Shown here one piece after another: positions 1 to 5,401 of a DNA stretch of 5,882 nt; the stretch's first letter is position 1, and each line of letters starts with the position of its first letter. The position numbers and the translations under genes are program-made. The stretch is from Bacteroides_E sp964583185. Its GTDB lineage: Bacteria > Bacteroidota > Bacteroidia > Bacteroidales > Bacteroidaceae. The stretch lies in assembly GCA_964583185.1 (NCBI GenBank), contig CAZOVL010000123.1, forward strand, positions 1 through 5,882, in the 5' to 3' direction. The notes under the pieces were generated by a model, which saw nothing but the letters and a program-made list of their open reading frames with translations, was not told the DNA's origin and did not search any database.

Positions 1-1218
1 AGTAAAATCTTCTGTTAAAAAATAGCCTTCTTCTTTTCCTCTGATTAAAGCTTGTGAAGTGTTGCTATCATTCTTTTTATTTACCTTATACTCTTTATTG
101 GAATAGCTAAAAGAACTGAAGACTTCTAAGTTGGTTATCCAAGACTTATCTAGCAACCAGTTTAACTTTATATTTCCTCTCAGGGTATTTTCTTTTCTTT
201 TTTTATAACTGTTCTCAAAAGCATCCGGGTCTTTTTTATCATTAAATCCACCCACATTACCACTCAGTCCTACGGTTAATGTAATGGGTTTGTCTAGCTT
301 TTTATTCAATACTTTGGAGTAAGTCAGTGATGCTCCATTTCTTTGATAGGTAGTGTGAGGAGAAGCTAAGTCTGAATTTGCATTGGTGTGCTCCAAACTG
401 GTGTTAAGAGTTCCTCCATTTTTACCCAACTTAAATCCTTTACTCAATGCAAATTGTTTAGAGTGAGGCTGCGTAGAAAAATCGGCAGTGTATGGTGTCT
501 CTCCCTTTTTGGTGTTCACTTTTACTACTCCGTTAGATAGGTCACCATATTCTACAGATGGAATACCTGTAATAACTTCAATTGATTCAATGTTTGTTGT
601 ACTGATGTTGCGAGTACTTACACCTTGTGTTTCATCTAAAGAGGAGTTATTGTTCAGCCGAATCCCGTCAATTTCTATGGCAGTACCAAAAGTAGCATTT
701 CCTTTTTCGGATTTTCCACTTCTTACAGCAAATCGCTCATCATAAGCTGAAGCTAGGTTCATCTCTTTCGATTTTCCTCCCGGAAGTAAACTGGAAATAT
801 CCGTAATGTTCATCACTTGAGTATGATCAAGTGCTGCGCGGTCAATTAAGTAAGATGTAGTGGCACCTTCAGATTTTCGTTGTGCTGTAATAACTACCTC
901 CTCTAAAGCCAAATTACTCTCTTGTAAGGTAATGGTGAGTGGACTAATGTTGCCTTGTACATCTAGTTCTTCTTTTTTTTCTGCATATCCCAAACAACGA
1001 ACTGTTAAAATCGTTTTTCCTTGAGGTATATTTTTTATGCTAAAGTTTCCTTTTTGATCAGTAACAGCCCATAATCCATCTCCTGAAAGTATGACATAAG
1101 CAAACTCAATGGGAGTGTTTTTTGAGTCAAGTACTTGACCTTCAATGAGAAAATTTTTTCCTTCGATTGAAATTAGGGTGATAAAGGTCAGTAGAATGGA
1201 TAAAATGAATCGATTCAT
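1..1218 (-). CDS. TonB-dependent outer membrane receptor, N-terminal part (3' end outside window)
   Basis: The frame is open for 406 codons from an ATG at 1218 and runs off the window at position 1, so the C-terminal part of the barrel is missing. Residues 1-20 look like a signal peptide (MNRF then a hydrophobic run ending near Glu19-Gly20). Residues about 24-99 match a carboxypeptidase-regulatory-like beta-sandwich (EGQVLDSKNTPIEFAYV, then TDQKGNFSIKNIPQG and VRCLGY). A TonB-box-like stretch, EEVVITA, is at 106-112. The plug domain spans about 115-238, with the IEIDGIRL segment near 181-188 and the end motif IEVITGIPSVEYGDLSNGVV near 213-232. Barrel strands follow. Such receptors import iron chelates, haem, cobalamin, metals or glycans using TonB energy. 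The SusC-type partner SusD is absent, and a PepSY gene lies upstream, so a metal or siderophore ligand is favoured; this is inference. There is an A8 tract in codons 80-83. Confidence 0.93.
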   Translation of the reverse strand, partial: MNRFILSILLTFITLISIEGKNFLIEGQVLDSKNTPIEFAYVILSGDGLWAVTDQKGNFSIKNIPQGKTILTVRCLGYAEKKEELDVQGNISPLTITLQESNLALEEVVITAQRKSEGATTSYLIDRAALDHTQVMNITDISSLLPGGKSKEMNLASAYDERFAVRSGKSEKGNATFGTAIEIDGIRLNNNSSLDETQGVSTRNISTTNIESIEVITGIPSVEYGDLSNGVVKVNTKKGETPYTADFSTQPHSKQFALSKGFKLGKNGGTLNTSLEHTNANSDLASPHTTYQRNGASLTYSKVLNKKLDKPITLTVGLSGNVGGFNDKKDPDAFENSYKKRKENTLRGNIKLNWLLDKSWITNLEVFSSFSYSNKEYKVNKKNDSNTSQALIRGKEEGYFLTEDFT

Positions 1219-1356
1219 AACGTTGGGTATAATCCACTTTGAAGTGAAATATGATTAAAACTAATTACAGTTGACTAGTGATCTGAACAGGTCTCTAGGT
1301 CATTATTCTATGGTAATGGATTTTTTTGTAGCCTCATTACCATAGAATAGAGAATA
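1219..1356 (-). promoter_or_regulatory. Intergenic leader of the TonB receptor gene
   Basis: This 138-nt gap is the only sizeable break in the minus-strand gene run, so the receptor may have its own promoter or be attenuated. Read on the minus strand, a near-match to the Bacteroidota -7 box (TAGTTTTA, positions 1263-1256; consensus TAnnTTTG) lies about 40 nt before the start codon. No convincing -33 TTTG was found at the right distance. A small dyad, CACTT/AAGTG with a 2-nt centre (1235-1246), lies 17 nt upstream of the ATG and could be a protein site. The larger inverted repeat at 1304-1349 is listed separately. The promoter call is weak. Confidence 0.3.
1304..1349 (-). repeat. Perfect 15-bp inverted repeat between PepSY gene and TonB receptor gene
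   Basis: Arms at 1304-1318 (TATTCTATGGTAATG) and 1335-1349 (CATTACCATAGAATA) are exact reverse complements, with a 16-nt centre; a G:T pair would extend the stem by one. The element starts 8 nt after the PepSY stop codon. It would fold into a stable hairpin in the transcript. There is no U tract directly after the stem in either direction; the T7 run is in the loop on the plus strand. So it is not a textbook intrinsic terminator. It may be an mRNA-stabilising or processing hairpin that sets receptor expression apart from the upstream genes, or a binding site for a dimeric regulator. Confidence 0.75.
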
Positions 1357-1917
1357 TTAACTTATCAAAATATACAACACAGGAATAAGAAGTCCCGCAA
1401 ATAAGAACCATTTACCTCTTCCCATTATTCCGTGTTTTCTGGAAACAATAAATAATCCCGATACCGCAAAGAAAATTAAAGAAATGGCGAATATATCGGC
1501 CATAATAGTCCAACCTCCAATTTTATTGTAGTGGAGTTTATTAATCCAGAAAACAAAAGGGCGTTTAGTATGAAACTCATAACTCAACTCTCCTGTTTCA
1601 ATGTTGTAAACACCTACACCTCCGTCTAAGAGTACTTGGTGAGACAATTTACCTTCACGTATTAACTTAAGAGGAGGAAGTTCTTTTTTCTGATTCCAAA
1701 CTTGAGTTAAAGATTCTGAGGAAAGATTTTTTTCAAAAGTTAATGTCTCTTCCACCGTTTTATAGGCGGGATCACCATCGTTCATATGATTAAGAATGAT
1801 CCCTGATAATCCGTAGATCAAACAAATTCCTACCATTAAAAAGCCTAAATCACGATGAATGATTCTTAACCATTTTTTTATGCTATTTCTTTTTTTAGGA
1901 GTTGTATTAGAGTTCAT
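1357..1917 (-). CDS. Compact PepSY-associated TM helix protein
   Basis: A 186-residue inner membrane protein with three predicted membrane segments: about 24-43, 138-158 and 169-185. Family hallmarks are the IHRDLG motif (His21) before helix 1, LSGIILNH (His44) after it, KLHYNKIGG (His129) before helix 2 and SGLFIVSRKHG (His162) after it. A soluble region of about 80 residues (45-125), with YNIETGEL resembling a PepSY repeat, lies between helices 1 and 2, probably in the periplasm. In related larger proteins paired membrane histidines suggest haem or metal binding, and family members are linked to reduction of siderophore iron in the periplasm. This one is much shorter than the roughly 400-residue, four-helix form, but short versions occur in Bacteroidota. 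The ATG at 1917 overlaps the end of the lipoprotein gene by 11 nt in another frame, suggesting translational coupling. Reductase activity is inferred only. Confidence 0.85.
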   Translation of the reverse strand: MNSNTTPKKRNSIKKWLRIIHRDLGFLMVGICLIYGLSGIILNHMNDGDPAYKTVEETLTFEKNLSSESLTQVWNQKKELPPLKLIREGKLSHQVLLDGGVGVYNIETGELSYEFHTKRPFVFWINKLHYNKIGGWTIMADIFAISLIFFAVSGLFIVSRKHGIMGRGKWFLFAGLLIPVLYILIS

Positions 1918-2437
1918 CGTAAGTTAGTCCATCTAGGTAGTAAATAGCAAAATAATCTTTGTTATTCGCTTTCATCCATGCTCTCATTTCTTCAATATTT
2001 GCTCTTTCAGTGTCGCAAGATTCTTCAGAACCATCATCTTTAATGGCTTTAGCCTCAATGTCTTTTTCCATCAGATTTATTTCCGCCTCAGTTAATTGTT
2101 TCTCTTTTAAAATACCTGTTACTGCAATTTCATTTCCAATGAGTTCTCTGTTGAATCCACCAATTTCACCTTTTGCTTCTACACGAATAGTTACTTTGCT
2201 ATCTCCCTGAAGGAAACAACGTTTTCCTGAGTGTGAGCAAGTGTGGGTTACATATCCTTTAACAGTAACCTCTTTGTTTTTAAGTTCTTCTGCTTTTTGA
2301 AGCATATCATCAAGAGAAAGAACTTCACTTGCAACAGTGGTTTGTTCAGTATGAGTTGCTTCGTTTTGTTGTTTAGAGGTGTTTCCACAAGCCATAAGGC
2401 AAGCTCCTACAACGAATGCTAGAATAATTTTTTTCAT
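1907..2437 (-). CDS. Lipoprotein with OB-fold-like domain and His/Cys cluster
   Basis: A 176-residue predicted lipoprotein. MKK, a hydrophobic stretch and the lipobox LMAC give lipidation at Cys17. The residues after Cys17 (GNTSKQQ) lack the acidic signal that sends Bacteroidota lipoproteins to the cell surface, so a periplasm-facing anchor is likely. After a low-complexity linker (about 18-38), residues about 40-112 resemble a small OB-fold barrel: LKNKEVTVKGYV, the loop H65-x-C67-x-H69-x4-C74 followed by FLQGDSKVTIRVEA, then LIGNEIAVTGILKE. The C-terminal third (113-176) is charged and probably helical, with another cysteine at 141. The His/Cys loop could bind a metal or undergo thiol redox chemistry. 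The gene lies 31 nt after the DUF4857-like gene and overlaps the PepSY gene, so the lipoprotein may work with the PepSY protein. Lipoprotein status is well supported; fold assignment is by pattern and function is unknown. Confidence 0.85.
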   Translation of the reverse strand: MKKIILAFVVGACLMACGNTSKQQNEATHTEQTTVASEVLSLDDMLQKAEELKNKEVTVKGYVTHTCSHSGKRCFLQGDSKVTIRVEAKGEIGGFNRELIGNEIAVTGILKEKQLTEAEINLMEKDIEAKAIKDDGSEESCDTERANIEEMRAWMKANNKDYFAIYYLDGLTYDEL

Positions 2438-2468
2438 TTTCTTTCTTTTTAAGTTTTATGTAATCTAT

Positions 2469-3695
2469 CTATTTAGTTATAAGTGTTGTAATAAATGCAG
2501 GGATTCCAAACAATATGATAAGCAGAACACCTGCTATCTTGTTGGAAGTATTTCTTTTTCTTCCAAAGGTAATAAAATAGACCAAAGCCAATGCCAAGCT
2601 CAAAGCAAAAGCATATCCCCAATTACATGTAAATGTGGGTTTAATATATTCTGAGTCTTTTTGATTTGTACTTAAATAGATGGGAAATAATACCTTTGAT
2701 AATTTATCCCATTGATCTGTTTTTGCTTCCACATAATAGGGTTCGTCGTGTTTTTTGAGTTCATTATATAGTTCTAGAACGTGATATGTACACCCTTGAG
2801 GAGTAGTTACATTAACCATCCAGTAAAATAGATTTCCCAACATCATAACAGAGTGTTGATGAATATCAATAGGAGGTATGTCTAATTTAGTTAATTCGTA
2901 ACCTCCTGTAGCATTCAAAGTGTAGATTTGCCCTTCCTGACTCAGAATAAATCCATAGATGGTTTTATCTGCTATTTCATAGATGCTAAAGTATGCAATG
3001 TTTATTTTCTCTCCTGCTTTTGTATTACCAACATACGGTTTGCCATTTACCTGCTTTATATGGAAAAGTTCACCTTTACTGTCTAAAACAAAATAACCTT
3101 CATCATAGGGCTTTCTTGCCTGTGGATTGCCCCATACGTGTTGTGCAGGAAAAGAGAATCCTTTTTCTTCCATTTTTTTCTGAAAAAGAACACTCTTTGC
3201 TTGATTTACCTCATTGGTTGTTTTATCAACAAACTCAATTTTATCTTTCAAACGAAAGACTTCATCGGGTGATTCTAAAGAAGTTCTTCCCGACATGGCT
3301 TCGTACATAAGATGTAAGTTAATGGTTGGTTTTTGTATCTCTTTAGGAGAATATCTCCACATTGCGGTTTTTACACGTAACATACGGGGTTCCATTTCAA
3401 CACCCAATATGGAGTCGGGCATATTACCCGCTAAGGTCAACTGTCTGTAACTTAATAGGGGAGTAATGGAGTCGTATTCCTCTCGTGTGTAATAATTTCC
3501 TTTCCGATCAAAGTATTCTACTTGTTTCTTTTCTGTTCTCTTAATAGCAAAATCTTGGAGTAATGAGCTATAATAAACAAAAGGATAGTTTTGTTTAGAG
3601 GCTGTTGCTTTTTTTACAAAAGCCGGAATAGCCCAGGACAAAACAAGAGTACTTATAATAAGTATGGTTATTCGGTATGTATTTTTATATTTCAT
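2469..3695 (-). CDS. DUF4857-like membrane-anchored protein
   Basis: A 408-residue protein with an N-terminal membrane helix (about 9-27), a large soluble region (about 30-355) and two C-terminal helices (about 360-377 and 387-405) joined by a basic turn (GRKRNTSNK). The positive turn should be cytoplasmic, which places the large domain in the periplasm. I recognise it as DUF4857-like from its layout, the segment VEYFDRKGNYYTREEYDSI near 59-77 with PLLSYRQL after it, and its position beside an ABC-2 gene pair. The middle part (about 200-320) has repeated short strands such as YFVLDSKGELFHIKQVNGKP and ILSQEGQIYTLNATGG, suggesting a propeller-like or beta-rich sensor fold. There are no catalytic motifs that I recognise. 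It starts 23 nt after the permease stop, so it is probably a dedicated partner of the transporter. Molecular function is unknown; family assignment is from memory. Confidence 0.8.
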   Translation of the reverse strand: MKYKNTYRITILIISTLVLSWAIPAFVKKATASKQNYPFVYYSSLLQDFAIKRTEKKQVEYFDRKGNYYTREEYDSITPLLSYRQLTLAGNMPDSILGVEMEPRMLRVKTAMWRYSPKEIQKPTINLHLMYEAMSGRTSLESPDEVFRLKDKIEFVDKTTNEVNQAKSVLFQKKMEEKGFSFPAQHVWGNPQARKPYDEGYFVLDSKGELFHIKQVNGKPYVGNTKAGEKINIAYFSIYEIADKTIYGFILSQEGQIYTLNATGGYELTKLDIPPIDIHQHSVMMLGNLFYWMVNVTTPQGCTYHVLELYNELKKHDEPYYVEAKTDQWDKLSKVLFPIYLSTNQKDSEYIKPTFTCNWGYAFALSLALALVYFITFGRKRNTSNKIAGVLLIILFGIPAFITTLITK

Positions 3696-3718
3696 AAGTT
3701 ATTATACTCTTTTATTAA

Positions 3719-4390
3719 TTAAAACAACTCTCCATCTTTGAAACGAATTAAGGAGAAAAAGCTAAATGAAATACTGAGAATCGTGATGATAGTCAGGTAT
3801 ATTAAAGATGGAGAATATGCACCCGGAATGGCATCAAAGTAGAATAATGCCAATATCAAAATTGTAATGATACTATTCATTATACGTTGTTTCCATACGG
3901 GTTCTATGCATATCCAGGAAGTTAGTAAATAAGCGGCTATGCCTCCTAATAGCCAAGGTAAAATAACCTCTGTATTCCAAAAAGCCACTTCAGATGGAAA
4001 GTATAATCGTGTACCCCAGAATATGGCAGTATAAACCATAGTGAATAATAGAATGAGATTTAATATGCCATAAAAAAGCATAGACATCATTATCTTACTT
4101 TCGTGTAAAGGAAGATGTAAAGTAAGTTTTAATCGCTTATTAATCATCTCCGGAGTGTATTGGCTAATGGCTAATAACACACCGGCCAATAGAGGCAAGT
4201 ATTTTATAGGTGTGAAATAATAAATCCCTTTTTGTACAATAAGATCCCATACATTGTTAATGCCTTGTACCCTGAGGTTTTGTGATATGTTGATAAATGA
4301 ATAAAGAATGACTCCTGTAAATGCAAGCAGAATAATAAGTAAAGTCCAACGCGATTTATACCATTCTTTATAATATATTGATTGTATCAT
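3719..4390 (-). CDS. ABC-2 type transporter permease
   Basis: A 223-residue integral membrane protein with six predicted helices at about 15-35, 62-78, 102-125, 143-162, 172-187 and 195-215. The amphipathic N terminus (YYKEWYKSRW) and the cytoplasmic segment NKRLKLTLHLPLHESK (about 84-99) after helix 2 are typical of ABC-2 permeases, where this elbow contacts the ATPase. It starts 14 nt after the ATPase stop codon, so the two should assemble as an ABC-2 transporter, with the permease or an unseen partner dimerising. This class normally exports substrates or transmits force across the membrane and is not a classical importer with a binding protein. No clear Shine-Dalgarno sequence precedes the start, which is usual in Bacteroidota and fits coupled translation. 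The substrate is unknown. Confidence 0.85.
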   Translation of the reverse strand: MIQSIYYKEWYKSRWTLLIILLAFTGVILYSFINISQNLRVQGINNVWDLIVQKGIYYFTPIKYLPLLAGVLLAISQYTPEMINKRLKLTLHLPLHESKIMMSMLFYGILNLILLFTMVYTAIFWGTRLYFPSEVAFWNTEVILPWLLGGIAAYLLTSWICIEPVWKQRIMNSIITILILALFYFDAIPGAYSPSLIYLTIITILSISFSFFSLIRFKDGELF

Positions 4391-4404
4391 AGTTAGTGCT
4401 ATTA

Positions 4405-5289
4405 TTAATATTTTCCCGTTAATCCAATGAATGCATCTTCTAGGGTTAAATTCTCTTCTATTACTTCATTAGGCTCCACTCCAAGGTGTTTTAACTTTTG
4501 ACATATTTCTTCTTTGGGCATAAAAGAGTAAGTTTCCCATTGATTTCCTATTTTCTCTGTATTCCAAAGCCCTTCTTGGTTTGTAAAATCTAACTCGCTT
4601 GTATGCGTAAAGGTAAAACGATGAAAGTTACTTAGTATTTCAGCTGTTGGTTTGTGAAGCAATAACCTACCATAATCCATTATCATACAATCATCAATTA
4701 ACTTCTCCATATCTTGTATGATGTGAGAAGTTAAGAAAATGGTTTTTCCTTCCGCTGTAGCAAATTCTTTCAGATGTTCCACAAATAAACGTCTATAACC
4801 CGGGTCTAATCCCATAGAAAAATCATCGAGAATCATTAATTCCGGGTCTTGAGCAAAGAGTAATCCTAAAGCCACTTGTGAACGTTGTCCACAAGACATT
4901 GTACTTATTTTTTGAGTTTCACTTACTTGAAGTTTTTTCAATAATTCATAATAGGCTTCTCTTTTCCAGTTTGGAAAAAAACGACTGTAATATTTTTCAA
5001 TTTGTGCTACAGTAAAAAAACTATGCTGTATGTGTCCTTCAATTAATAAACCCACTCTGGCTTTTGTCTCCGGAGTAATTGATTCCATTGTTTCTCCAAA
5101 TAACCGACATACGCCCGATTTGGGTTTTAAATAGCCATTTAGAATATTAATAATGGTTGTTTTTCCTGTTCCGTTTTTTCCTAATAAACCTAATATTTTT
5201 CCTCTCGGAACTTCAAAGTTTAGGTTTTCATAAATCAAACGTTTCCCATAATAATGGGTAATGTTTTCACATTGAATAATTATATCCAT
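4405..5289 (-). CDS. ABC transporter ATP-binding protein with variant catalytic motifs
   Basis: A 294-residue cytoplasmic ATPase. Walker A is GKNGTGKT at 37-44, the Q-loop position is probably taken by Glu84 (LLIEGH), the signature is MSCGQR at 131-136 rather than LSGGQ, Walker B is LMILDD at 151-156, the D-loop region is GLDP at 160-163, and the switch histidine is His189 (TSH). The usual catalytic glutamate after Walker B is Asp156. Residues about 215-294 form an accessory C-terminal domain ending in LTLEDAFIGLTGKY, as in ATPases of ABC-2 exporters. It is the first gene of the run and is paired with the permease 14 nt downstream. The ATG at 5289 is preceded by AAGG sequences, one (5302-5299) about 9 nt away, which supports this start. 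I believe the DD variant recurs in Bacteroidota homologues, so it is probably functional; that is from memory. Confidence 0.93.
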   Translation of the reverse strand: MDIIIQCENITHYYGKRLIYENLNFEVPRGKILGLLGKNGTGKTTIINILNGYLKPKSGVCRLFGETMESITPETKARVGLLIEGHIQHSFFTVAQIEKYYSRFFPNWKREAYYELLKKLQVSETQKISTMSCGQRSQVALGLLFAQDPELMILDDFSMGLDPGYRRLFVEHLKEFATAEGKTIFLTSHIIQDMEKLIDDCMIMDYGRLLLHKPTAEILSNFHRFTFTHTSELDFTNQEGLWNTEKIGNQWETYSFMPKEEICQKLKHLGVEPNEVIEENLTLEDAFIGLTGKY

Positions 5290-5369
5290 TCCTTTTTACC
5301 TTTTCCACATTTTTTTCATTCGTTGAATAACTTCCTTTTGTGTCTTAAAAGGCGATTATTCTCATTGTG

Positions 5370-5401
5370 CAAAAATAGTTTGATATAAAATAAAGGGCAA
5401 T
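5370..5401 (-). promoter_or_regulatory. Candidate Bacteroidota promoter for the ABC-to-PepSY operon
   Basis: Read on the minus strand, TATTTTTG at 5377-5370 matches the Bacteroidota -7 consensus TAnnTTTG exactly. ATTG at 5401-5398 matches three of four bases of the -33 TTTG, with a 20-nt spacer inside the usual 19-21 range. Transcription would begin near 5363, giving a leader of about 74 nt before the ATPase start. The leader holds a weak 6-bp hairpin (CCTTTT at 5334-5339 and AAAAGG at 5347-5352). A partly Fur-box-like stretch (AATGAGAATAATC, 5368-5356) lies right over the predicted start of transcription. The promoter is plausible by position and consensus; the operator is speculative. Confidence 0.6.

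Noticed and set aside
488..745. 85-codon plus-strand open frame inside the receptor gene
   Set aside because: It lies opposite a clearly coding receptor plug region, and its translation has no recognisable features.
1959..2210. Plus-strand open frame opposite the lipoprotein gene
   Set aside because: The minus-strand lipoprotein has a signal peptide, lipobox and domain patterns; the plus frame has none.
2993..3310. Plus-strand open frames opposite the DUF4857-like gene (also 3214-3450 and 2379-2654)
   Set aside because: They are antisense to a well-supported gene, with compositions expected of shadow frames, and no independent promoter or ribosome site was seen.
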